DNA from: a virus
IMG/VR virus record: IMGVR_UViG_3300023179_000585
Location: 1 to 21,320 of that record
Reading direction: 5' to 3' (one strand)
DNA: 21,320 nt
Position numbers and translations under genes: made by a program. Numbering within the stretch: position 1 is the stretch's first letter; each line of letters starts with the position of its first letter. The notes beneath the pieces were generated by a model. That model ran no database searches, was not told where the DNA came from, and was given only the letters and a program-made list of their open reading frames with translations. Shown here piece after piece: positions 11,852-20,184 of the stretch.

Positions 11852-12736
11852 TTATAATGCGCATGTTCCTCCACAGTTAGTACCTGCTGTTGCTGAATTA
11901 TCTAAATCAACAGTATAAGATGGACCTGTTGCAGTATCATATCTAACATAATAAGCGTATCCATCACCATTATTATAATAATATCCAGTTGTTAGCGTTA
12001 CTGAACCTGTTGTTCTTGCAACTAATCCCTCATCATATGGTGTGCAAGGAAAACAGTTATATTGATCTACAACATAATAATTATAAGAACCTGTTGGTAT
12101 TGGAGGGGCGCCTGGTGTATATGATGAAGATACTGAAATTGAATATACTGAACCCGATGTAGCTATAAATGAACTACTTACAATTGAACCTGAATTTGAT
12201 GTTGCTCCTGTAAAGAATATAGTACCATTTTTACTAGCTGTAACGTACATTGCTGAACCTGTAGGCCAAGGGAATGTTGTTGGTTGTGAATTAAATGCTG
12301 AGAATGTTACTGCTTGACTTGCCGTCATAGTAAAATTACCCATACTTGATGTAAAATATCCACTACTTGTTCCATTTACAATTAAGTTTAAATCAGTATT
12401 AACATAAACTCCACTTGAACTATATTCGCTTAAACTCCAACTTACAGATGCTGTATTTGGTACTACAGGTATTGAACCTGTAACTAAAAATACAATATCA
12501 TTATTACATAATTCACAACTACCTGATCCATTATTTAAATTAAATTGTAAAAAGGAATAGGATTGTGATGGAATTGATACAGTAGCTGTACTACCAACAT
12601 TAGGTAAATAAGCAGGAGAACCAGCTAATACTGGATAATATGTTAAACTAGATGCTGAAGCAAATGTTACTACATAATAGGGTCCACTATTAATTCCTTC
12701 TGATTGTAATGTTAATTGATATTGTATATTTGGCAT
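11852..12736 (-). CDS. Tail-associated beta-rich protein, probably part of the fibre/adhesin set
   Basis: A 294-residue protein rich in Ser, Thr, Tyr, Gly and Val with few charges, typical of extracellular phage adhesins. It begins MPNIQYQLTLQSEGINSGPY and has beta-strand-like repeats throughout (for example SVSWSLSEYSSSGVYVNTDL). Three Cys clusters stand out: CELC near residue 75, NCFPC near 228, and CGGTC at the very end. They could form disulphides or metal sites after assembly. It follows the lectin-like gene with a one-base overlap (TAATG) and is 11 bases before the 53-aa gene. The family is not recognised. Its place among fibre genes suggests a role in host contact. Confidence 0.65.
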   Translation of the reverse strand: MPNIQYQLTLQSEGINSGPYYVVTFASASSLTYYPVLAGSPAYLPNVGSTATVSIPSQSYSFLQFNLNNGSGSCELCNNDIVFLVTGSIPVVPNTASVSWSLSEYSSSGVYVNTDLNLIVNGTSSGYFTSSMGNFTMTASQAVTFSAFNSQPTTFPWPTGSAMYVTASKNGTIFFTGATSNSGSIVSSSFIATSGSVYSISVSSSYTPGAPPIPTGSYNYYVVDQYNCFPCTPYDEGLVARTTGSVTLTTGYYYNNGDGYAYYVRYDTATGPSYTVDLDNSATAGTNCGGTCAL

Positions 12737-13605
12737 TATAATTCTCTATAAATAAAATAATTAAATACATTGTTAATCTCAGTAGGTGTAAGTACTTTAT
12801 TATAAATTGCTATTGCTTGCATATCCCCTACATAAGTATGTCCTAAAAAAGTTAAACCTGATCCTGTTAATGCATTATTAGCTATAGGATATCCTGGAGG
12901 ATAAGTTCCTGTCATAGAAGAAGTTACTGTACTTGTGTATGGATTTTCTTTATAATATTGAACTACTTTGTTATTAGGTAAATAAGATGGAGAAACTGAA
13001 TAGCATTCTTTAGTATTTATAGAAATGCCCCAAGCACCTAAATTATTAAGAGCAGCAGTAGATGCTACAATATGACCACCAGTAGATCCTGTTGGATTTG
13101 TTTTTACATAATTTTGTCTTAAAAAAAGATCATATGGAGAATAACGTTGTAATGCTTCGTATTTATATATAGTATCATCTCCTATTCTTAAAGCTGTACC
13201 AATATCATCGGGTTTTGCTACAATAACAACAGTCCAATCAGTATTATTTAGATAAGATCCGCTACATAAAGGTGCTGAAGTATATCCACTTGAAATTGTT
13301 CCAAAAGCATCAGCTAAACTCCCACTTACTGTATATCTACTACTTCCACCAAATATTAATGCTGGTCTCCAAGGAGAATCATAAGATATTTGAGATAATG
13401 AATTTGTTACATAAGTTATACTACCTGTTATAGTACCATGATATCCATTACCACTTAAATCAAACCAAGTAGTTTGATTAGAAGCAGAAATTGAAGAAGT
13501 AAACCAAGCATCATAATAAGCTAATAAACTAGCTGTTGGTAACGAAATATATTGTTTCGGTATTCTTTTTTTTGCTGAATAAAAATTTACTGGTGTTGAT
13601 ATCAT
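12736..13605 (-). CDS. Lectin-like (concanavalin/LamG fold) tail protein
   Basis: A 289-residue protein. After a short N-terminal anchor (MISTPVNFYSAKKRIPKQYI) it shows the LamG/concanavalin-like order: LLAYYDAWF, TTWFDLSGNGYHGTITGS (about 44-61), RPALIFGGSSRYTVSGS, DWTVVIVAKPDD (123-134), then a later GDMQAIAIYNKVLTPTEINN (260-279). The D-x-S-G-N-x-Y-H-G-T motif and the final YNKxLTxxEI motif are both hallmarks of this fold in phage and bacterial surface proteins. The fold usually binds glycans, so host-surface recognition is the inferred role. It starts with a one-base overlap with the repeat-fibre gene and overlaps the next gene by one base. Confidence 0.8.
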   Translation of the reverse strand: MISTPVNFYSAKKRIPKQYISLPTASLLAYYDAWFTSSISASNQTTWFDLSGNGYHGTITGSITYVTNSLSQISYDSPWRPALIFGGSSRYTVSGSLADAFGTISSGYTSAPLCSGSYLNNTDWTVVIVAKPDDIGTALRIGDDTIYKYEALQRYSPYDLFLRQNYVKTNPTGSTGGHIVASTAALNNLGAWGISINTKECYSVSPSYLPNNKVVQYYKENPYTSTVTSSMTGTYPPGYPIANNALTGSGLTFLGHTYVGDMQAIAIYNKVLTPTEINNVFNYFIYREL

Positions 13606-14567
13606 TATACAATAAAATTATAGTTGGCTACTGCATTTAGTGATGTACCATTAAATGAAACAAATGAAATAACATCTACAGCGCTTGCTGAGTTAAATGG
13701 AATATATTGTGATCCACTTGGAAAAGTAATATTATTAGTAAAAGTTACATTACCTAATGCTCCTGATGTTGGTTGTTTAACTTGTAATAAACCTGTTTGT
13801 CCTCTTTGTATATTACTAATTGCTACATGGGTTGTTGTTGAATTTGATAACTGTAAACTAAATAATTGTCCTGTAGATAAATCTATAGAAGCTGTATTGC
13901 TAGGTCCTCCAGCAAAATTAGTTACTATAGTAGCTAAACTACCAGAATAAACTTGATTACCAACAAATGTATTACTACCTGTTGTAGCAAACACAGACGA
14001 TGCTGTTCCATTTAATAAAATAGAATTTGCTGCTAATGAAGCATATGATGCTGAAGTTGCATTTAATGCATAACTAGCTGAAGTAGCGTTTACTGCATAA
14101 CTAGCTGATGTAGCATTTAATGCGTAAGACGCTGATGTACTATTATTTGAATAAGATGCTGATGTGCTATTGTTTGAATAAGATGCTGATACAGCAAATG
14201 ATGCTGTTCCTAATAAACTACCAGTTGCACCCTGTTTTAATGTTAAACTACCTGATATTATTGTTGTCTGTAGAGTTGATGCACCAGCAAATTGATTAAT
14301 ATTACCACTGTATATATTTACATTACCACCACTAAAATCTAAGTCGCCTGTTTTAACTTCTAATCCATTAGTAATTGAAGTAGATCCTGTTACACCAAAA
14401 CTTCCTGTTACTTGAACAGAATTTAAACCATTTGATGATATACGCATATTATTGCCTGCTCCATCTTGAAATTGAGTCATTGTTCCAGACACAATACTTG
14501 TATTTGTTGATAAATGAATTACACCTCCGTAGCTTGAACTTATGTATAATCCTGTTAATGCTGCCAT
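13605..14567 (-). CDS. Tail fibre protein with five 9-residue repeats
   Basis: A 320-residue Ser/Thr/Asn/Ala-rich protein with almost no charge. The N-terminal part (MAALTGLYISSSYGGVIHLS) and GSLLGTASFAVSAS (about 116-129) lead into five repeats of the type YxxNxTSAS (residues 130-174: two YSNNSTSAS, then YALNATSAS, YAVNATSAS, YALNATSAS). The C-terminal part (PSGSQYIPFNSASAVDVISF) looks like a fibre tip or trimerisation domain. Low-complexity repeats of this kind probably form a beta-helical or triple-stranded shaft. The partial fibre at 1-222 has similar ASYA repeats. The gene begins 22 bases after the 875-aa tail gene and ends in a one-base overlap with the lectin-like gene. Confidence 0.8.
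   Translation of the reverse strand: MAALTGLYISSSYGGVIHLSTNTSIVSGTMTQFQDGAGNNMRISSNGLNSVQVTGSFGVTGSTSITNGLEVKTGDLDFSGGNVNIYSGNINQFAGASTLQTTIISGSLTLKQGATGSLLGTASFAVSASYSNNSTSASYSNNSTSASYALNATSASYAVNATSASYALNATSASYASLAANSILLNGTASSVFATTGSNTFVGNQVYSGSLATIVTNFAGGPSNTASIDLSTGQLFSLQLSNSTTTHVAISNIQRGQTGLLQVKQPTSGALGNVTFTNNITFPSGSQYIPFNSASAVDVISFVSFNGTSLNAVANYNFIV
14042..14180 (-). repeat. Five tandem 27-bp units inside the fibre gene
   Basis: The DNA repeats about every 27 bases (on the plus strand AGATGCTGATGTGCTATTG and near copies such as TAGCTGATGTAGCATTTAA), giving the 9-residue YxxNxTSAS units. The first two protein units are identical, the last three nearly so. Such arrays can change length by recombination or slippage. 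Confidence 0.8.
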
Positions 14568-14589
14568 ATTTTTATATTTTTATATTTTA

Positions 14590-17217
14590 TTACCCACAGT
14601 TCCATAACTGCGAAGTTGCTTCCCATTGTGTATTTGTTTGATCCCATTGAGTACATGTAACTAACGATCCAGTATAAGTAAATGCACAAGGATCACTTGA
14701 TGGTGCCCATGATCCACTTAATATACTTGATATAGTATCTGGAATAATTGGTCCTAACATTTGAATATTACATTCACCTGTAGTTAAATTATAGTCGTTA
14801 ATTGCTCTTAAGTGGTAATAGTTACCTCTAAATTCAGCTATATCGTTTAATTCTAAATCAAAATAATCAGCTAAACCAATTACGGCACTAGCATCAACTA
14901 AACGTGTTCTTGGATTATATAATAATGCTAAATAAGTAGACCAATAAGTACTTACTAATGATCCTGTTGGTGTTGTACCCCATACTGCTTGTTCATTGTT
15001 GTAAAGTAATGATTTAGAATTTAATTGTGGGTATATTGATGATGTACCATTTAGAGAGCCTGTTGAATAAACATCAAAATAAGGATATTGTGTTTGTTTG
15101 TTTGATGCTACAACAGCTTTAGTACTATCGTAATAACCTTGAATCCAATAAGGAGAAACAGTAACTAATCCATTGTAAAATAGTAAACGTGGTAATACTC
15201 TTGCTGGTTCATATTTGTCATTAGATATATAATAAGGTATCCACATTGGATTACCACTACCTGAAGCACTACCTGTTGGAGGTGTTGAACAATTACCTTG
15301 TAATGTCCAACTTATATTACTACCAGCTAATGATACTGTTCCTGTTCTAGCACAAATCCAAGCATTTGGTGCGGCTGGAGTCATACTTTGTGTAGTTGGA
15401 ACACCAGCACAACTTGTATAGTAAGCCGCTGCACCACCACTTTCACCACCAAAATTAATTTGGTAAGTTGAACAACCAGTAACTGTATTAATAGAACCTG
15501 TATAAACTGAACCTGGTACTTGACCTAATGGCCCTGATGCTAATACATCACTAACTACATCTAATGTACCTTGTGAATAAAACGAACCTGAATCATAATA
15601 ATTTGATTCTCCATACACTCTGTTATTAGTACGTTTAAATAATGTTTCAATATAATCGGTATCATCAGCATCACTAAATCTAACTTTCTTATATCCTAAT
15701 TGATTAGCTGGAGTAAATGTAATTTTATCTTTAATATTGATGTACTTATTAAAGTCTTTAACTTGTCCTTGCTTATACCAATTATTAAATGTTTCAATAA
15801 TAAACTGATTTGGATTTTGTTTACTAGGATATATTATTAGATTAAATTTCTTTTGTACACTGCGTATAAAATCCATTACTTTAATTCCAGATGTACCATT
15901 AGGCATATTACTAGGAATATCCATCACTTGCTGATCACCGGCCTGTCGTACTCTGTTTATAGATAAAGCACATAAATTATTAGCATCAGGATTTAATTGT
16001 ACTGTAAAATTATTTGTACCATAAACTTGATAAATAATATAAATTCTATAAGTACCAGCGGGTAATGTTGCTGATATAACGGGAACACCTTTTAAATTAA
16101 ATGTTTCAGTAACAGTAATTGTTCTAGAATCTCGTATTGTAGTAATATATGTGTTAATTGGTCCAGCTAATGCTTGAGTATCTTGAACTAATCCAGTAGA
16201 ATCATTTACCCATGTAATATACCAAGCGGGCATACCACTACCTGCTGCTCCAGATGCACTTACTTTAAATGCTAAATCTAAAGTCATGTCTAAAGTAGTT
16301 CTTTGATCTACAGTGTATGTAGTATAAGATGCACTAAGAGCAAATTTATTATCATTATTATAAGATAATGAATTAAATAAGAAACTTGATGATACTGCTG
16401 CTGTTAAATTAATTGGAGTTGAACCAGATACGTTTGTTACTCTACCTGCTCCATATCCTTCAATATCAGGAAAAAATACAGGTGCCTGTAAATTATTATT
16501 ACAATTTAAATAAACATCATTTAAAAATGGTTCATTCCAAAACGATCCAGTATATGTGTAACCAAATTCATTAAATATAGCATCCCATACTTTTTTAATA
16601 CGAATTGCTGGTTTATAATCTTGAACTACTAATGCACTTGTATTGTCATCAATACCTTGAAAATCAATTTGTGAATAATAGATTTGTTGTCCATATTCAG
16701 CCATTGGATAAACTATATCTCCACTAAATAAATTTCGTTGCCAACTAGCACTAATATTATCGTATGAAGCTGTATGGTTATAAGCGCTTAAAGTGCTTAA
16801 ATCTGTTAGGAAAGACGATCTTGTGTCGATACTGAAGTTAGAGATAATACCGAATAGAGTTACCTCGTATGAGTCAACGAATTTGTTTTCAATTACGTTA
16901 ACTTTATTAAGTTGTAAATAACCATTAACTAAATAAAATGAATCAAAGTCAAGATATGCTTCGTTTACCTGATTAGTATTAAATATGTCTGGTTCCCAAA
17001 CACTAATATCATAATATTGCTCAAAATAAGCATTATTTTTTTTAGTACCTGGTAAAGTAATTTGTTGTGTGTATGTGCCTGGTATTTCACCTAAATCAAA
17101 TAAATCAAGTATATTGTTAGATACCTTAATATCTTCATCAGCAAATTGGTCTAATATAGTTCCAGTTAACTTATCAACCAGTTTACCTCTATATCCTTGT
17201 GTTGTTTGAACGCCCAT
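14590..17217 (-). CDS. Large tail-tip / baseplate hub-like protein
   Basis: An 875-residue protein. The N-terminal region (ILDLFDLGEIPGTYTQQITL, then PGTKKNNAYFEQYYDI, about 36-71) and YLVNGYLQLNKVNVIENKF with DSYEVTLFGIISNF (about 95-130) match a pattern I associate with large tail-tip proteins of Bacteroidota phages: LPxTKxNN, then xGYLQLxKV, then YExxLFG. The middle is beta-rich and Ser/Thr/Gly-rich with two Cys clusters. Near the end, YWSTYLALLYNPRTRLVDAS (about 765-785) and LELNDIAEFRGNYYHLRAIN (about 796-815), then DYNLTTGECNIQML, are also typical. It starts in a one-base overlap with the 417-aa gene. Tail hub or spike-like function is inferred from order and pattern; no lysozyme or peptidase motif is visible. 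Confidence 0.75.
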   Translation of the reverse strand: MGVQTTQGYRGKLVDKLTGTILDQFADEDIKVSNNILDLFDLGEIPGTYTQQITLPGTKKNNAYFEQYYDISVWEPDIFNTNQVNEAYLDFDSFYLVNGYLQLNKVNVIENKFVDSYEVTLFGIISNFSIDTRSSFLTDLSTLSAYNHTASYDNISASWQRNLFSGDIVYPMAEYGQQIYYSQIDFQGIDDNTSALVVQDYKPAIRIKKVWDAIFNEFGYTYTGSFWNEPFLNDVYLNCNNNLQAPVFFPDIEGYGAGRVTNVSGSTPINLTAAVSSSFLFNSLSYNNDNKFALSASYTTYTVDQRTTLDMTLDLAFKVSASGAAGSGMPAWYITWVNDSTGLVQDTQALAGPINTYITTIRDSRTITVTETFNLKGVPVISATLPAGTYRIYIIYQVYGTNNFTVQLNPDANNLCALSINRVRQAGDQQVMDIPSNMPNGTSGIKVMDFIRSVQKKFNLIIYPSKQNPNQFIIETFNNWYKQGQVKDFNKYINIKDKITFTPANQLGYKKVRFSDADDTDYIETLFKRTNNRVYGESNYYDSGSFYSQGTLDVVSDVLASGPLGQVPGSVYTGSINTVTGCSTYQINFGGESGGAAAYYTSCAGVPTTQSMTPAAPNAWICARTGTVSLAGSNISWTLQGNCSTPPTGSASGSGNPMWIPYYISNDKYEPARVLPRLLFYNGLVTVSPYWIQGYYDSTKAVVASNKQTQYPYFDVYSTGSLNGTSSIYPQLNSKSLLYNNEQAVWGTTPTGSLVSTYWSTYLALLYNPRTRLVDASAVIGLADYFDLELNDIAEFRGNYYHLRAINDYNLTTGECNIQMLGPIIPDTISSILSGSWAPSSDPCAFTYTGSLVTCTQWDQTNTQWEATSQLWNCG

Positions 17218-18470
17218 TACAATAATAGTTTATATGGTTGACCAATGTCAAATGATAATGTGTATTGAATTAATTTATTATTAACGCCTGTTTTAAATTG
17301 AAGGCTATTTGTTTTAATTGTAAGTGGTTTAACTAAATAACTTGTTTGATCATATAACCAATATATTTCATCTGAAACCATTAGTTGTTTCATTATTTCA
17401 TTATATCCATCTGATAACCAGTTTGTATTAACATCTAATACTTCAGTTGCATCTACAATATAACGTTGTTGTGCTGTTTGATATTGATTATAAGATAAGG
17501 TTTGTGATTCCCAAGTACCTAATTGAGGTTGATATAAGCGTTGATCTGTATTAAATGTATTATTATGGCGTTTATAGAAATTTAACCAATCTAATTGACC
17601 AAATCTATTTTTCCAGCAAATTCTTACTGGTGTATAATATTGTTCACATACAACTTCATAATTTAAAGTGCCATATGTGATACTTCCGCTTATAAATTTA
17701 ACTTGGTAATTAGTTAAAGCACCACTACCTGATGTAGTAGGTATAATACCATCTCCTGGGGCAGTACCAAAACTATAAACCATATCACTTGATGTAACAT
17801 CAGCATATATAGTAGTATAGACGCTATTAATTTTTGATCCATTATCATAACTAGCTGAATATACAATTGTACCAACAGTATTTCCATAAGTAGGATGTTG
17901 ATCACTTATTCCATACCAAAAACCAACACCTCTTTTTTGATTAAGACTATTATCAATTCTAGTTACATCTGTAATTAAAACTGACTGAGTAACACTAGGC
18001 ATATCAGTCATAAATGGAAAATAAGTATTTGAACCAGACATTGTTGTATTAATCTGGTTAGGAAATAAATTATATCCGTCATATGCCATAAACATTACTC
18101 CACCAGCAGAACAAGTAATTTGTGTTAATCCACCTGGTTGAGATACGTAAGTACTACCTGTAGCATACTGCCATCCAACTTCAACTTTATAATATTTTAT
18201 AACACTATCATTAGTGGCAGTTAAAGTAGTTAATGTCGAATTAATCATTTTACTAAAATCAAATATACCAGAACCAGATGGGTTTGGATATTTTCTAGCT
18301 GAGTAAATGTATGAACCTGATTGAGATGGAGTACCAGTCCACACATATAAATTAGCTGTATATTGAAATTCACTAGCAGTATATGCTTGTGTTGATTCTA
18401 ATACAGAAAACACAATTGGTGATTGTGCTGGTTGTATATCTCCTGGTTTTTGTACTACTGTTATTGACAT
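17217..18470 (-). CDS. Tail structural protein, probably distal-tail or baseplate type
   Basis: A 417-residue beta-rich protein with a fibronectin/Ig-like composition. It begins MSITVVQKPGDIQPAQSPIV; residues 34-50 (SEFQYTANLYVWTGTPS) and 100-115 look like strands of beta-sandwich domains. The block CWKNRFGQLDWLNFYKRHNN (about 285-304) fits an N-R-F-G-x-x-D/E-x-x-x-F motif recurrent in Bacteroidota phage tail proteins. The C-terminus (NNKLIQYTLSFDIGQPYKLL) closes with a strand. It begins just after the gp10-like gene and is coupled (TAATG) to the 875-aa gene. I assign a tail-structural role from position and motifs, and cannot tell a distal-tail protein from a major tail protein by eye. Confidence 0.7.
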   Translation of the reverse strand: MSITVVQKPGDIQPAQSPIVFSVLESTQAYTASEFQYTANLYVWTGTPSQSGSYIYSARKYPNPSGSGIFDFSKMINSTLTTLTATNDSVIKYYKVEVGWQYATGSTYVSQPGGLTQITCSAGGVMFMAYDGYNLFPNQINTTMSGSNTYFPFMTDMPSVTQSVLITDVTRIDNSLNQKRGVGFWYGISDQHPTYGNTVGTIVYSASYDNGSKINSVYTTIYADVTSSDMVYSFGTAPGDGIIPTTSGSGALTNYQVKFISGSITYGTLNYEVVCEQYYTPVRICWKNRFGQLDWLNFYKRHNNTFNTDQRLYQPQLGTWESQTLSYNQYQTAQQRYIVDATEVLDVNTNWLSDGYNEIMKQLMVSDEIYWLYDQTSYLVKPLTIKTNSLQFKTGVNNKLIQYTLSFDIGQPYKLLL

Positions 18471-18495
18471 GTTGTTATAACATTAAAATATGATT

Positions 18496-18951
18496 TTATG
18501 ATGCGGCTTTTAATCTAGCAACTACTGATTTAGTTACAGCCTTTTTTAATTCTTTTTTTAGTTGTTCCTTGCTTTGCTTAATAGCCATACTCATAAATGG
18601 CAATGGTTTAATTCCTTTTTTAGATATTGATCTACTAATTAAATAAGTTAGTGATTTAATACCCATCGGTTCACCATTTTTTGTCTTACCCACAATACCT
18701 TTCTCTCTAATCCATTTAGTAATAGGTGCTGGCGGTGGAAAACGTGCTCCTTTGCGTCGACCGCTCTGAACATATTTACCTTCCTCAGCAAATAAAAATA
18801 TAATTTTACCTTGGGAATTAACTGTGTAACGTATAGAATTGATTAAATTACCAGTAGCGTCTTTATTACTACGTCTTAAAATGGACTTAGCGTTTGTTAC
18901 AACTAGCTGAGCCCATTTCTTTTCTGCTTCTATAATGTTTTGATCTAGCAT
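18496..18951 (-). CDS. HK97 gp10-like neck / tail-completion protein
   Basis: A 151-residue basic protein. After an N-terminal helix (AEKKWAQLVVTNAKSILRRS) it has TGNLINSIRYTV (33-44), then EEGKYVQSGRRKGARFPPPA (56-75) and PITKWIREKGI (76-86), and a long C-terminal helix rich in Lys (about 110-148). The T-G-x-L-x-x-S-I strand, the Y-V-x-x-G turn with FPPP and W-I-x-x-K-G-I are typical of gp10-like neck proteins that join head and tail. It overlaps the upstream gene by seven bases and is 25 bases from the next gene, in the expected place between connector genes and tail genes. Confidence 0.8.
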   Translation of the reverse strand: MLDQNIIEAEKKWAQLVVTNAKSILRRSNKDATGNLINSIRYTVNSQGKIIFLFAEEGKYVQSGRRKGARFPPPAPITKWIREKGIVGKTKNGEPMGIKSLTYLISRSISKKGIKPLPFMSMAIKQSKEQLKKELKKAVTKSVVARLKAAS

Positions 18952-19490
18952 GTTGCCTCATTACCTGTTGCTTCTATATCACTAATATCAATTACACACA
19001 TATCTTGAGGATTACCTACTGCTATATTCATATCAGCAGCCCAACCCCACATATAACTGTCAAAACGTTGTTCGAATGGAGTACATAATGTACTACCAAT
19101 TACGTTATATGGATATGCTTGTGGATTTCTATAAACGTAAGATAAAACATCATTAATTGTCAATAATGTAGTATTCCAAACATCCTGACTATTATCAATA
19201 CCTTTCCAATCCTTATAAAATTCATTATAACCACCAACTGAATTCTGAGCAATATCATTTACTCTATCCATTACAAATAATGTTAAGTTATAATTCATCA
19301 TACCAGAATCAATCGTAACATTGTTAACTAATAAGTTAGCATATGGAAATTGTGGTTGTTTTTTCTGATCAATTCCGTATATGTCTCCTAAAGTAAAATA
19401 CTTAATGTTAGGGTGAGCCAAACAAACGTTATTAAAAAACGTTGTAACTGAATAAAATGTTTGTAGTGATTGTACTGCTCCTGTTGCCAT
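18945..19490 (-). CDS. Probable tail-terminator / tail-completion protein
   Basis: A 181-residue protein that starts MATGAVQSLQTFYSVTTFFN. The first helix is followed by FTLGDIYGIDQKKQPQFPYA (about 32-51), which holds a P-Q-F-P-Y-A-N-L-L strand, then NYNLTLFVMDRVND (66-79) and a helical region with VWNTTLLTINDVLSYVY. A strand of the type xFPxAxLxxxxxxxxxGxxxYxxxLFVMD, followed by a short helix and an N-terminal helix, is the order of tail-terminator-like proteins. Its place between the adaptor genes and the gp10-like gene also fits. Its start directly follows the 56-aa gene's stop (TAA-ATG). Confidence is moderate, as no sequence search could be made. Confidence 0.65.
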   Translation of the reverse strand: MATGAVQSLQTFYSVTTFFNNVCLAHPNIKYFTLGDIYGIDQKKQPQFPYANLLVNNVTIDSGMMNYNLTLFVMDRVNDIAQNSVGGYNEFYKDWKGIDNSQDVWNTTLLTINDVLSYVYRNPQAYPYNVIGSTLCTPFEQRFDSYMWGWAADMNIAVGNPQDMCVIDISDIEATGNEATC

Positions 19491-19661
19491 TTAAAAACGT
19501 TTATTTTTGAGTATTTTGTTTGACGCTAAATTAGTAAATTTGTTATTTTGGGCGTTTTTAACGTCCTTAAAACCGTTTTTAGCGGCCAAATACTGCGCTA
19601 ATTTAGTAATATTATCATCCTTAGGTCTATAACCTAGATATGTTTTGTTTAGATTACCCAT
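19491..19661 (-). CDS. Very small protein between connector genes (56 aa)
   Basis: The frame starts at ATG 19659-19661 and ends at TAA 19491-19493. The protein begins MGNLNKTYLGYRPKDDNITK and continues LAQYLAAKNGFKDVKNAQNN, ending KFTNLASNKILKNKRF. It is basic and Asn/Lys-rich, without hydrophobic segments. It overlaps the end of the adaptor gene by 13 bases, and its stop touches the next start. It fills what would otherwise be the only gap of more than 150 bases in the connector block. No family is recognised. A small assembly or structural role is likely from position. Confidence 0.6.
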   Translation of the reverse strand: MGNLNKTYLGYRPKDDNITKLAQYLAAKNGFKDVKNAQNNKFTNLASNKILKNKRF

Positions 19662-20164
19662 CCGTTTCTATATTGTTGTCCTTTATCTGGATAAACGTTA
19701 TCACTGAATCCTGTAGTTGCTGTGTATTGTGGATAAGTACTATTATGTGCAATTAAATAATTAACTAAACGTTCAGCATAGAACTGAGCTGTGCCTAATT
19801 CTTTTTGTAGTAAATAATCTACATCAACTTTACTTGGTGATGCGCCTTGTTCACCGTTTAAGTTTTTAGTAATACCTGTGTTATCAATCTGGTAAGCTAA
19901 AAATGGTAATGCTTCAACAAATGTATAGTGAACTAAACAATCAGTAATATAATCATCCATTAATGTTTTATACACACCCGTTACAGTACCTGCTGCAACC
20001 TGTGTTTGTAAATAACCATATAATACAGTACCTAGAGCAATCAAAATGTATTTGTCTTGTGCTGTTTTTACAAACGGGATTAATTTATCTGAATCTATAT
20101 CTCCACCGATTGGTGTTCTTTTGACTAAGTCATTTCTTGATATAAATAAAACGTTTAAACTCAT
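19649..20164 (-). CDS. Head-tail adaptor candidate (DUF6712-like)
   Basis: A 171-residue mostly helical protein, directly after the portal gene with a 20-base gap. It starts MSLNVLFISRNDLVKRTPIG, then GDIDSDKLIPFVKTAQDKYI (21-40), LIALGTVLYGYLQTQ (41-55), MDDYITDCLVHYTFVEALPF (69-88) and YLLQKELGTAQFYAERLVNY (116-135). Helical packing with an ends-first L-I-P-x-V-x-x-A-Q-x-x-x-I-x-x-x-L-G-x-x-L-Y motif is typical of small adaptor proteins that sit on the portal, and I believe it resembles DUF6712-type proteins of Bacteroidota phages. The C-terminal YPDKGQQYRNGWVI also fits. The exact family needs a profile search, so the name is tentative. Confidence 0.7.
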   Translation of the reverse strand: MSLNVLFISRNDLVKRTPIGGDIDSDKLIPFVKTAQDKYILIALGTVLYGYLQTQVAAGTVTGVYKTLMDDYITDCLVHYTFVEALPFLAYQIDNTGITKNLNGEQGASPSKVDVDYLLQKELGTAQFYAERLVNYLIAHNSTYPQYTATTGFSDNVYPDKGQQYRNGWVI

Positions 20165-20184
20165 TATCTTCTATTTTTAATTTT

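Noticed and set aside
10694-13950. Plus-strand frames opposite the tape-measure and fibre genes
   Set aside because: They mirror Ala- and Ser-rich coding repeats and show no independent signal.
17714-17905. A 63-codon Leu/Val-rich minus-strand frame inside the 417-aa gene
   Set aside because: It is an out-of-frame reading of a structural gene that is continuous in its own frame.
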